From Capnocytophaga sp. ARDL2 (GTDB lineage: Bacteria; Bacteroidota; Bacteroidia; Flavobacteriales; Flavobacteriaceae): a stretch of 64,000 nucleotides of DNA. A program made the translations under genes and the position numbers. Below, in pieces: positions 39,713-47,445 of this stretch. The DNA is taken from NCBI RefSeq assembly GCF_041530365.1, contig NZ_CP168034.1, positions 806,001-870,000 of the forward strand, read 5' to 3'. How positions within the stretch are numbered: position 1 is the stretch's first letter; each line of letters opens with the position of its first letter. Below the pieces are notes generated by a model, which was not told where the DNA came from, did not search any database, and saw only the letters and a program-made list of their open reading frames with translations.

Positions 39713-39868
39713 TTTTGTTTCACGCAGATATTAAAAGATTTTTGGATTTAGCTGATGTTTTTTTGAAATTTCAAAAAAAAAACAAAATCTGCGAAAATCT
39801 GCTTTAAACCGTATTACACGAAATAGAAAAAATCTGTGAATATCTGTCTAATCTGCGAGAGAAAAAAA
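39713..39868 (+). repeat. Dispersed MITE-like repeat, copy B
   Basis: About 150 bp ending in inverted repeats TTTCACGCAGAT (left) and AATCTGCGAGAGAAA (right). It matches the reverse complement of copy A (29095-29297) in blocks such as GCTGATGTTTTT, AACAAAATCTGCG and TCTGTGAATATCTG. It occupies most of the 425-base gap before trhO. Confidence 0.7.
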
Positions 39869-39917
39869 TACAAAGATTTTATTTTAACCTAATTTTCTAA
39901 CATAAATAGTTTATAGC

Positions 39918-41285
39918 ATGCAACTGTACAACACATTGAGCGCCGAAGAGCGTGCACAGCTTATAGAAGAAGCTGGTCAAAAGCGTATTACCTTGTCTTT
40001 TTATCAATACGCAAAAATCGAAGATCCACAAAAATTTAGAGATGATTTGTTTTTGGCTTGGTCAAAATTAGATGCATTGGGGCGTACTTATGTAGCTCAC
40101 GAAGGGATTAATGCACAAATGTCTGTTCCTTCCGAAAATTTCGAAGCTTTTAGAGATACACTCGAGGCTTATGACTTTATGAAAGGCATTCGTTTGAATG
40201 TTGCCGTAGAGCAAGATGATTTGTCGTTTTTGAAATTGACGGTAAAAGTTCGTAAAAAAATCGTTGCCGACGGACTAGACGACGCTACTTTTGATGTAAC
40301 CAATAAAGGAGTACACTTGAAAGCGAAGGAATTCAATGAAATGTTGGAAGACCCAAATACGATTGTAGTAGATTTTAGAAATCATTACGAGTCAGAAATT
40401 GGTCATTTCGTAGGAGCAATCACACCAGATGTGGATACTTTCCGCGAGTCTTTGCCTATCATCAACGAGCAATTGCAACCATATAAGGAAGATAAAAATC
40501 TATTGATGTACTGTACTGGTGGTATCCGTTGTGAGAAAGCCAGTGCATATTTCAAACACCAAGGGTTTAAAAATGTATTCCAACTTGAAGGAGGAATCAT
40601 CGAATATACACGCCAAATCAAAGAGCAAGGTTTGGAAAGTAAATTTATCGGAAAAAACTTTGTATTTGACCATCGTTTAGGAGAAAGAATCACAGACGAT
40701 ATTATTGCACACTGCCACCAATGTGGAAAACCATGCGATACACATGTAAACTGTGCCAACGAAGGTTGTCATTTGTTGTTTATCCAATGTGATGAATGTG
40801 CCGAAACGATGCACGGATGTTGTTCGGACAACTGTTTAGACATCATTCAATTGCCAATCGAAGAGCAAAAACGCTTGAGAAAAGGTGTGAAAAACGGAAA
40901 TTTGGTTTTCAAAAAAGGAAAATCAGAAGCCTTGAAATTCAAAAAAGAACGAAATGTGTTTGAAAGCGTAGTACCTGTAAAAGTGGCAAAAGTAACTGAA
41001 ATTCGCAAGAAGAAACACGAAAGAAAATTGTTGGTTGCCAAAGGAGAACATTTCTTTTCAAAAGCAGGTGTGGCACAATTTAGTATAATCAACCCACAAT
41101 TGAAACCAGGAGATACGATTTTGATAGCAGGACCAACTACAGGAGAGCAAACTTTAGAAATGCCAAACTTTAGAATCAATGGTAAAGAAGGAAACGAATT
41201 GAAAGAAGCTGATAAAATTACTTTTGAAGTACCTTTCAGAATTCGTTTGTCTGATAAATTGTATGTGATTCAGAAGGAAAATTGA
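39918..41285 (+). CDS. trhO: tRNA uridine(34) hydroxylase (rhodanese family) with C-terminal extension
   Basis: 455 residues; typical TrhO/YceA is about 350. N-terminal acylphosphatase-like domain (about 20-120, EGINAQMSVP), a rhodanese domain with active-site loop CTGGIRCEKA (catalytic Cys about 199) and FQLEGGIIEY, then a Cys-rich zinc-like segment (HCHQCGKPCDTHVNC, CDECAETMHGCC). TrhO uses oxygen to make 5-hydroxyuridine at tRNA position 34. The last 85 residues (FSKAGVAQFSI, LKPGDTILIAGPTTGEQ, FEVPFRIRLSDKLYVI) form an extra beta domain resembling the C-terminal domain of U32 peptidases such as TrhP. The ATG at 39918 fits the family start. Confidence 0.88.
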   Translation: MQLYNTLSAEERAQLIEEAGQKRITLSFYQYAKIEDPQKFRDDLFLAWSKLDALGRTYVAHEGINAQMSVPSENFEAFRDTLEAYDFMKGIRLNVAVEQDDLSFLKLTVKVRKKIVADGLDDATFDVTNKGVHLKAKEFNEMLEDPNTIVVDFRNHYESEIGHFVGAITPDVDTFRESLPIINEQLQPYKEDKNLLMYCTGGIRCEKASAYFKHQGFKNVFQLEGGIIEYTRQIKEQGLESKFIGKNFVFDHRLGERITDDIIAHCHQCGKPCDTHVNCANEGCHLLFIQCDECAETMHGCCSDNCLDIIQLPIEEQKRLRKGVKNGNLVFKKGKSEALKFKKERNVFESVVPVKVAKVTEIRKKKHERKLLVAKGEHFFSKAGVAQFSIINPQLKPGDTILIAGPTTGEQTLEMPNFRINGKEGNELKEADKITFEVPFRIRLSDKLYVIQKEN

Positions 41286-41294
41286 TATTTTACA

Positions 41295-41648
41295 ATGAAC
41301 AAAATTTTTTACCTCAAAACCTGCGATACTTGCAAAAAGATATTGAGTCAAATTGAAAATATCGACCGTTTTAAATTGATTGAAATCAAATCCAATCTGT
41401 TGAACCAGCAACAATTGGAGGAAATTTATCAGAAAGTTGGAAATTATGAGTCGCTGATCAACAAACGAGCTACTTTGTACAAAGAAAGAGGATTGAAGAA
41501 CAAAAATCTTTCGGAAAACGATTGCAAAGAATTGCTCTTGGAGCATTATACCTTTTTGGCTCGACCTGTAATTATTTACAACGAACACATTTTTGTTGGT
41601 AATAGTAAAAAAGTAATAGAGCAAATGTTAGAAATTGTAAATCAGTAA
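41295..41648 (+). CDS. ArsC/Spx-family thioredoxin-fold protein
   Basis: 117 residues. CDTCKK at residues 10-15 (CxxC) opens the thioredoxin-like fold, with FLARPVIIYNEHIFVGNSKK near the end (the RP motif of ArsC-like proteins). It resembles the YffB/Spx/ArsC superfamily; arsenate reduction is not certain, and no ars genes are adjacent. It follows trhO by 9 bases and is likely co-transcribed with it. Confidence 0.82.
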   Translation: MNKIFYLKTCDTCKKILSQIENIDRFKLIEIKSNLLNQQQLEEIYQKVGNYESLINKRATLYKERGLKNKNLSENDCKELLLEHYTFLARPVIIYNEHIFVGNSKKVIEQMLEIVNQ

Positions 41649-41658
41649 AAAATAAGAT

Positions 41659-41959
41659 ATGTTTACATTCCTATTTTTAAGTTTGCTTTCGATGATTTTT
41701 ATTGTCATCGCTTATTTGATACGATTTGAAAAAAATACAATCTAATGGCAGGGGATATACGGATTTTGATAAAAAAGACGAACAGAAAATAAAATTCAAA
41801 GCCAATTTATTGGCAGATTCTACCTTTTTCTTTGCTTTTTTATTGTTTGTATTTTCAACACTAAATCTTGTGGTAGATTGGTTTAATTTTCTGTATGATG
41901 AATTTGATGGAATGTTTATTATCATCACATCACTGATAATTTCTACTTTGTTTTTATAG
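41659..41959 (+). pseudogene. Small membrane protein, frameshifted at an A7 run
   Basis: ATG at 41659 begins a hydrophobic helix (MFTFLFLSLLSMIFIVIAYL) that continues IRFEKNTI and stops. Removing one A from the run at 41729-41735 joins it to KIQSNGRGYTDFDKKDEQKI and two further hydrophobic helices to 41959, about 99 residues with three membrane segments. Either a real frameshift, a sequencing indel, or slippage on the homopolymer. I do not recognise the family. It lies 10 bases after the ArsC-like gene. Confidence 0.6.
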
Positions 41960-41989
41960 TGTTTTGTACCTTATAAGGAAATAAAAAAA

Positions 41990-42020
41990 CAATGGTAAAT
42001 GAATCGTTCATTTACCATTG
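41990..42020. terminator. Bidirectional terminator overlapping a CDS end
   Basis: CAATGGTAAATGAA pairs perfectly with TTCATTTACCATTG around TCG. The right arm includes the last codons and stop of the hydrolase at 42012. Confidence 0.8.
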
Positions 42021-42794
42021 TTTGATTATAGACTTTAGGTTTTCTTTCAAAAGTTCGGGGCATTCTATAGGAGCAACATGTCCGCAAGGCAACGAGATAA
42101 ATTGCGTTTCATTTTCAAAAGTTTCTTCTTCTACAGCCTTTGCAGACAAGATAGGGTCTTTTTTTCCTACGATGATACATTTTGGATAAGGTGAAAAATG
42201 CAACAAAACTTCACGGTCGTTTCGCTCTTTCATTCCTTCCGAAGCGGCAATAACTCCTTGCGTTGGCGTTTCTAATGCCTGTTGTGTAAATTGTTCAACT
42301 TTATCAGAAATAGTGTCTAATATTTCGGTGTCAAACAAATTTTGGATAGCCATGCGAATAAAAAGATTTTTGTTTTTTTTGACCATTTCTATTGCACGAT
42401 TTCGATTTTCTTTTCGTTCGTCCGAATCGGCACGAGAGGTAGAATTGACCAACACCAAACCTTTCACATTGTCTGCATACAATTCGGCAAAAGCCAAAGA
42501 AACATATCCACCCATCGAATGACCAACCAAAATCACTTTTCTGATTTTTAGGTGAGAAAGCAAGGCGTGTAGCATATCTGCTTGGTCTTCCATCGTGTGA
42601 ATATAGCCGATACAATCACTCTTTCCGTGACCTAATAAATCTAAGGTAATAATGCGATGTTTATGCGAAAAATCTTGAATGATTTCGTCCCAAAGGTGCA
42701 GATTTTCCAAAAAACCATGGAGAAATACCACACAAGTACCCTTGCCTGTATCGGTATATCGTATGCTTGAATTTTTGTATTGAAAGTGTTTCAT
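42012..42794 (-). CDS. Alpha/beta-fold hydrolase
   Basis: 260 residues. Oxyanion-region motif VFLHGFLENLHLWDE, nucleophile elbow GHSMGGY (Ser about 95), catalytic Asp in VGKKDPILSA and His in LPCGHVAPIECP. Typical cytosolic alpha/beta hydrolase; no signal peptide. Substrate cannot be assigned. It is adjacent to purN on the same strand with a 65-base gap, and ends in a shared terminator. Confidence 0.88.
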   Translation of the reverse strand: MKHFQYKNSSIRYTDTGKGTCVVFLHGFLENLHLWDEIIQDFSHKHRIITLDLLGHGKSDCIGYIHTMEDQADMLHALLSHLKIRKVILVGHSMGGYVSLAFAELYADNVKGLVLVNSTSRADSDERKENRNRAIEMVKKNKNLFIRMAIQNLFDTEILDTISDKVEQFTQQALETPTQGVIAASEGMKERNDREVLLHFSPYPKCIIVGKKDPILSAKAVEEETFENETQFISLPCGHVAPIECPELLKENLKSIIKQW

Positions 42795-42859
42795 TTATTA
42801 TAATGGATTGTTGTAAAATGTAATACAATATACTTAATACTTTGTACTTAAATCTGACA

Positions 42860-43423
42860 TTATCCAAACAACAATTTCTCTACTACAATTGGAAAAAACT
42901 TGTATTCCAATTCGTGAACTTTTTGAGCAATTTCGTCAGCAGTAGTACAATTTTCGATATTGGTTTTTTCTTGTAAAATGATTTCACCTTTATCGTATTG
43001 CTCGTTTACATAATGAATCGTAATTCCTGTAAATGCCTCTTTATTTGCCAAAACAGCTTCGTGTACATGATGTCCATACATGCCTTTTCCGCCATAATTT
43101 GGCAATAGAGCAGGATGGATATTGATGATTTTATTAGGGAAATCTTTCACTACATCGGCAGGAAAAAGCAATAAAAATCCGGCTAAAACAATCAAATCGG
43201 GTTGAAAATTTTTCACAAATTGAGCAAAATCTCCGTTTTCAAATCTCGATTTTGGGTAGTAATGAGCAGGAATTTGCAATCTTTTGGCTCTTTCAAACAC
43301 ACCAGCGTCTTTTTTATTGGCAATCACTTCAAAAGAAATATCATGAGAAGTAGTAGCAAAATAATTGATAATGTTTTCTACATTAGAACCTGAACCTGAA
43401 GCTAATAAAAGTACTTTTTTCAT
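42860..43423 (-). CDS. purN: Phosphoribosylglycinamide formyltransferase
   Basis: 187 residues. It transfers a formyl group from 10-formyl-THF to GAR in purine synthesis. Motifs: LLASGSGSNVENI at the N-terminus (phosphate loop), INIHPALLPNYGGKGMYG (with the catalytic Asn and His) and TIHYVNEQYDKGEII. The usual flavobacterial arrangement is purN divergent from acpP; here an IS and two accessory genes sit between. Confidence 0.95.
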   Translation of the reverse strand: MKKVLLLASGSGSNVENIINYFATTSHDISFEVIANKKDAGVFERAKRLQIPAHYYPKSRFENGDFAQFVKNFQPDLIVLAGFLLLFPADVVKDFPNKIINIHPALLPNYGGKGMYGHHVHEAVLANKEAFTGITIHYVNEQYDKGEIILQEKTNIENCTTADEIAQKVHELEYKFFPIVVEKLLFG

Positions 43424-43560
43424 AAATTAGGAAGGAATATAACTAAATTAGTTGTCTGCAAAATTCTAAAAAAAAAAGCATATACAGAAAAAAAATAATA
43501 CATTGTTTCTGAAAATATATTGTACATAGGAGTAAAAAACATAGGGTATTATTTAAAAAA

Positions 43561-44539
43561 ACCCGTTGTGCATTTTAAATTATACTTGCTTTAATTTTAT
43601 TTATTTCCTTTTTTAATACAAATTTGTTAATGTATTGAATTAAGGTTAAAGCAGTTATTTTACTGATAATTCGTGTTTTAAAACCGTTGAATGATTTAGC
43701 ATAATTCCTTTTAATCATAAATTGATCACAAAGTTGAGAAAATAGAGTTTCGATTCTTTTTCTCTTCTTTTTGAATAAATAAAATTGAGGTTTGTAATCT
43801 TTTTGATTTATTCTTTTAGGTGTATCTAACTGAATAGTAGCAGTGTTAAACAAATCTAATTGATATTGTGACGATATATAACCTCTATCACCAATCAAAA
43901 CGCAATTTTGAATTTGAGAACTAACATCTTTTAAATAATGAACATCGTGAACAGATGCTGGAGTCATATCTAAACTTTGTACAATACCTTCTATTGAACA
44001 GATTATGTGTAATTTATATCCAAAATAATGTAACTTCTGACTAGCACAAAAACCATAATCAGGATATGAAAAACTTTCGTCTCTACAAATTTTACTTCTC
44101 ATTGCTCTAGCATTTTCACATATTTTCAAAGGCATACTATCAATTACAAAATAACTCTCCTCTCTATTAAAACACATTGCAAGTTTTTCCCTAATCTGAT
44201 TTATATAATAAAAAAGATTTCGTTTTCTTTTGTTATAAACACTTCTTTCTATTTTGTTTTTCAAAGAATTAGGTATTTTTCTAAAGAGTTGTAATTCACT
44301 ATCAATACTTAAATATTCTGCTGTTAAATTTAAACTCACCAATTCTAAATCACTCATTTTTGGCTTTCTCCTTTGATAAGGTAAAAGTTGATGAGGAAAA
44401 AAATCTTCTAAAACTTCTAAAATTCTTTCGTATATTTGCTCTAAGTTGTTCATTTTTTATTTGTTTTAGCGAACTAAATATACTGAATTTCAGTTAAATG
44501 AACAACTTTTTTTATTTTATTTCATAATGCACAACAGGT
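43561..44539 (-). mobile_element. IS982-family insertion sequence, copy 2
   Basis: 979 bp, same ends as copy 1 but in the opposite orientation (left ACCCGTTGTGC, right GCACAACAGGT). Perfect 8-bp target duplication TTAAAAAA at 43553-43560 and 44540-44547. Transposase identical to copy 1 in protein, and the leader is identical base for base where checked. It sits between purN and the C10 peptidase gene. Confidence 0.93.
43575..44453 (-). CDS. IS982-family transposase, copy 2
   Basis: 292 residues, identical in sequence to the transposase at 33686, including the DDE residues (IDSMPL, GDRGYISS, RIETLFSQL). Intact. Its ATG is paired in the 13-bp stem 44443-44455 / 44496-44508. Two identical proteins at 10 kb distance imply recent transposition. 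Confidence 0.93.
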   Translation of the reverse strand: MNNLEQIYERILEVLEDFFPHQLLPYQRRKPKMSDLELVSLNLTAEYLSIDSELQLFRKIPNSLKNKIERSVYNKRKRNLFYYINQIREKLAMCFNREESYFVIDSMPLKICENARAMRSKICRDESFSYPDYGFCASQKLHYFGYKLHIICSIEGIVQSLDMTPASVHDVHYLKDVSSQIQNCVLIGDRGYISSQYQLDLFNTATIQLDTPKRINQKDYKPQFYLFKKKRKRIETLFSQLCDQFMIKRNYAKSFNGFKTRIISKITALTLIQYINKFVLKKEINKIKASII

Positions 44540-44716
44540 TTAAAAAATAATTATCAAAGCTCAAGGAGGGTAAATGTGAAATTTTGTTTAGAAAATTATT
44601 TATAATTCCTTGTTGATAGTAGGAAATTACCATAGAGACAAACAAAATACATACTGTTTTATTGAATAAAAAATAGTGTATTTTAATTTGTTGATTATGA
44701 TTTTTGTTAAAAAAAG

Positions 44717-44756
44717 GATTTTTTTTGATTTTCTGATTTTTTTTGATTTTTTTTGA
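44717..44756 (+). repeat. Triple T8 tract upstream of the C10 peptidase gene
   Basis: GA-T8-GA-TTTTCT-GA-T8-GA-T8-GA, ending 29 bases before the peptidase ATG. The rest of the gene-free 44540-44784 is AT-rich and shows no clear TAnnTTTG box. Confidence 0.6.
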
Positions 44757-44784
44757 AAATTATTAATCAATATATCATATATGT

Positions 44785-46128
44785 ATGCGTAGAAGAAGTT
44801 TGTTAGGCTTTTTATTAATTAGCCTATTTTCCTGTCAAAACGAGTTTTCTTTAGATGCCAAAAGCAGTGAAACCGAAAACTTGGAAACTGCTGTTAGTAC
44901 TGTTGTTACTATTGATCAAGCCAAAAAATCTGCTGTTAATTTCTTGAATAGAAAAACAAACCAAGCAAAAGGCTTACCAGTTTTTTCTGTTAATGAAATC
45001 GAAGAGGTACAAACCATTGAAAACGACAGAGGAGTTCCTATTATGTATGCTATAAACCTTGCTAATAACAAAGGTTTTGTGGTACTATCTGCTTCTATAT
45101 TTGAAAAGCCTATATTGGCGTATAGTAATTTTGGAAAATTTGATTTTGAGAATATAGAAGAGTACGGAGGGGTTGTAGATTGGGCATATACTAAGTATTT
45201 GAAGATTGATAATCTTATTACAAAAAATGTGAGACCAAATGCAGATGTAATCGCTCAATGGAATGTTGTAAATCCAGAACTCTCTATTGGTATAGCAGAT
45301 AGCGATGGAAACATAATTTCTTTACCACCTTTATCACCAATAGAAATTGTGAATCAGGAGGATGTGACAGAAACTTATGGACCTCATCTAACAACAGCTT
45401 GGGGACAAAGTTTAAGTACAACACCAGGATTTAGTATTATTGGATATAACAACTTTGTTAGATTCAACAATTGCCCTCAAGGGACTGCTCCTACAGGTTG
45501 TGTAGCAACTGCTGTAGCACAGATTATGAAATACTACAATCATCCAAATATTTACGAAATCAACAATATGCCTAATGTGGTAACAGAACAAAATTATACT
45601 ACTTCCGAGGCTCATAATGTTGCATATTTTATGCAAGATATTGGTGCTAAAGTTTCTATGAGTTATTCTTGTACAGGATCAGGAGCTTATTCTTCTGACG
45701 CAAGAAATGCATTAGTTACTCATTATAGCTATAATGCTTCTAATGTTATGAACTTAAACACTGATGATTTAGTAAATGATTTAATAAATTCTAAACCTGT
45801 TTATTTAGATGGCTGTGGAATAAGAAAGATAAAAACGAGACCTAAAAAAATAGGTGTTTTTGGATGGACAATAGGTAAGACAACATATTCATATGAAAAT
45901 TGTCATGCTTGGGTAGCTGATGGGTATGAAGCTATTTATCGAACTACCACATATAATAATGGCTATACCGATACAATAAAAATAGCAAGCGTGATAAATA
46001 TGAATTGGGGGTGGAATGGACAATATAACGGTTGGTATGATTATGAAAATTGGAATGAATCTAACGGAGATCCTTCGTTAAATTATATTTATCAACAACA
46101 TATGATTAATAACATAAATCCGAGATAA
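44785..46128 (+). CDS. C10 family (streptopain-like) cysteine peptidase, lipoprotein
   Basis: 447 residues. Lipoprotein signal with lipobox LFSC (Cys17). A Spi-type propeptide covers about 40-175 (FVVLSASIFEKPILAYSNFG). The catalytic domain follows, with Cys239 in GCVATAVAQIMKYY, His374 in NCHAWVADGY and NMNWGWNG near the end, as in SpeB, interpain and the Bacteroides fragilis bfp peptidases. The proenzyme should mature by self-cleavage in the periplasm or on the surface and attack host or dietary proteins. The next gene follows after 2 bases and may encode its inhibitor. Located in an accessory insert between purN and acpP. Confidence 0.88.
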   Translation: MRRRSLLGFLLISLFSCQNEFSLDAKSSETENLETAVSTVVTIDQAKKSAVNFLNRKTNQAKGLPVFSVNEIEEVQTIENDRGVPIMYAINLANNKGFVVLSASIFEKPILAYSNFGKFDFENIEEYGGVVDWAYTKYLKIDNLITKNVRPNADVIAQWNVVNPELSIGIADSDGNIISLPPLSPIEIVNQEDVTETYGPHLTTAWGQSLSTTPGFSIIGYNNFVRFNNCPQGTAPTGCVATAVAQIMKYYNHPNIYEINNMPNVVTEQNYTTSEAHNVAYFMQDIGAKVSMSYSCTGSGAYSSDARNALVTHYSYNASNVMNLNTDDLVNDLINSKPVYLDGCGIRKIKTRPKKIGVFGWTIGKTTYSYENCHAWVADGYEAIYRTTTYNNGYTDTIKIASVINMNWGWNGQYNGWYDYENWNESNGDPSLNYIYQQHMINNINPR

Positions 46129-46130
46129 TT

Positions 46131-46640
46131 ATGAAAAAGTTAGTTTATTTATTTATGAGTTTATTTGTTTTCGTTGGGTGTAATACATCTGATGAAAAAA
46201 CCAGCGAAGAAAATTTTGATTGTAATTTTCTACATTTAAGTTTTTTAGATGAACAGGGAAATGATTTGTTTCAAACAAATGTTTACAAAGAAGAAAAGCT
46301 TAGTGTAATTGTGACGGATGAAAATTGGAACGATTTATATTTTACAAGCGGTCGTCGCAATGGTCAAAAAATGGAAAATGTAGAAGGGTATGCAAAGGTT
46401 CATTATATAGGGAATTCAACTCCAAAAGTGATAATATTAATGTTGATTTATGAACATTTGCTAGAAAACAACGAGGTAACTTCTTATTACAAATTGCAAT
46501 ATGATGATAATAAATTTGATTATATAAAGATTATTGCAGAAAAGGGAAAAAGATCTTTTTATATTCGAAAGGTGTTTTATAATGGGGTAGAATATGATAT
46601 TCATGAAGCAGAGAATGGTATTTTGAAAATAGTTAAATAA
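46131..46640 (+). CDS. Small lipoprotein paired with the C10 peptidase, possible inhibitor
   Basis: 169 residues. Lipoprotein signal with lipobox VFVGC (Cys17). The rest is predicted beta-rich (LHLSFLDEQGNDLF, KLSVIVTDENWNDLYF, YYKLQYDD) without catalytic motifs. It begins 2 bases after the C10 peptidase stop and ends in a terminator, so the two form a bicistronic unit. In Bacteroides and Streptococcus, C10 peptidases are accompanied by propeptide-like or staphostatin-like inhibitors; this gene is in the right place but I cannot show sequence similarity. Confidence 0.6.
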   Translation: MKKLVYLFMSLFVFVGCNTSDEKTSEENFDCNFLHLSFLDEQGNDLFQTNVYKEEKLSVIVTDENWNDLYFTSGRRNGQKMENVEGYAKVHYIGNSTPKVIILMLIYEHLLENNEVTSYYKLQYDDNKFDYIKIIAEKGKRSFYIRKVFYNGVEYDIHEAENGILKIVK

Positions 46641-46646
46641 TTTTTG

Positions 46647-46686
46647 AAAAAAAACTGTCTGAGTTTTTTCTTAGGCAGTTTTTTTG
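46647..46686 (+). terminator. Intrinsic terminator after the peptidase-lipoprotein pair
   Basis: AAAAAAACTGTCTGAG pairs with CTTAGGCAGTTTTTTT, with a G-U, and a strong T-tail. Confidence 0.82.
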
Positions 46687-46806
46687 TACAGAGCAAACTA
46701 CATTAAACCTTTTTGAAGATGAGGCATTTCGAGCTTTGATGCTAAGCGAAAATAGATTTTGCAACAAAATAAAGGAGAAAAAAAATAGTGCAGATAGAAA
46801 AAAAAA

Positions 46807-46869
46807 TACTTTTGCACTAAAGAAAATTAAAAAAAAAGTGAGGGGATTGTATAAAGTTTTATATTTTTG
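46807..46869 (+). promoter_or_regulatory. Two candidate acpP promoter boxes
   Basis: TACTTTTG at 46807-46814 and TATTTTTG at 46862-46869; the second is 26 bases before the acpP ATG. Neither has a clear TTG at -33. A spurious short frame through this stretch is not a gene. Confidence 0.45.
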
Positions 46870-46895
46870 CCCCGTTAAATTTAAATTTAAAGATT

Positions 46896-47132
46896 ATGTC
46901 AGACATTGCATCAAGAGTAAAAGCGATTATCGTTGACAAATTAGGAGTTGACGAAAATGAAGTAACAAACGAAGCAAGCTTCACAAACGATTTAGGAGCT
47001 GATTCATTGGACACAGTAGAGTTGATTATGGAATTCGAAAAAGAATTTGATATTCAAATTCCAGACGACCAAGCAGAAAACATTTCTACTGTAGGTCAAG
47101 CTATTTCTTATATTGAAGAAGCTAAAAACTAA
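46896..47132 (+). CDS. acpP: Acyl carrier protein
   Basis: 78 residues, acidic four-helix protein. The phosphopantetheine Ser is in [12 protein letters not shown] (Ser about 38). Carries growing acyl chains in fatty acid synthesis. It is followed by its own terminator and then fabF, the normal order in Flavobacteria. Codon use is more biased than in the neighbouring accessory genes, consistent with high expression. Confidence 0.97.
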   Translation: MSDIASRVKAIIVDKLGVDENEVTNEASFTNDLGADSLDTVELIMEFEKEFDIQIPDDQAENISTVGQAISYIEEAKN

Positions 47133-47144
47133 TAACTTCATAAA

Positions 47145-47181
47145 AACACCTTTCATTGCATTTGTGATGAAAGGTGTTGTT
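47145..47181 (+). terminator. Intrinsic terminator after acpP
   Basis: AACACCTTTCAT pairs with ATGAAAGGTGTT around TGCATTTGTG, followed by GTTAT. The remainder of the 313-base gap to fabF holds the promoter at 47376 and no gene. Confidence 0.65.
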
Positions 47182-47375
47182 ATACTCTATTATCTTTAAA
47201 TAAAGAACTGTATAAAAATTTTTGTAATAAATATTATGTCATTCAAAGTAAAGAAAGTTAATTTATTAAATATTAAAAGGTTTCATTATTTGTAGAAATG
47301 ACAAAAATACTTTTGTATGATCGCAATTATTTTACATAAATTAAATAATTTATTTAGGACATTTCTCTAGAATGA

Positions 47376-47405
47376 TTGAAATGTAAAAAGTTTTTCTTAT
47401 TTTTG
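47376..47405 (+). promoter_or_regulatory. Predicted fabF promoter
   Basis: TTG (47376-47378), 19-base spacer, TATTTTTG (47398-47405), 40 bases before the fabF ATG. Fits the Flavobacterium consensus. Confidence 0.65.
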
Positions 47406-47445
47406 AGAAAAATTTTTGTTTTAATAAAACATAGTATATAAATAT

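Noticed and set aside
46736..46936. 66-codon frame upstream of acpP
   Set aside because: It spans both acpP promoter boxes and overlaps acpP in another frame; very lysine-rich by AT bias.
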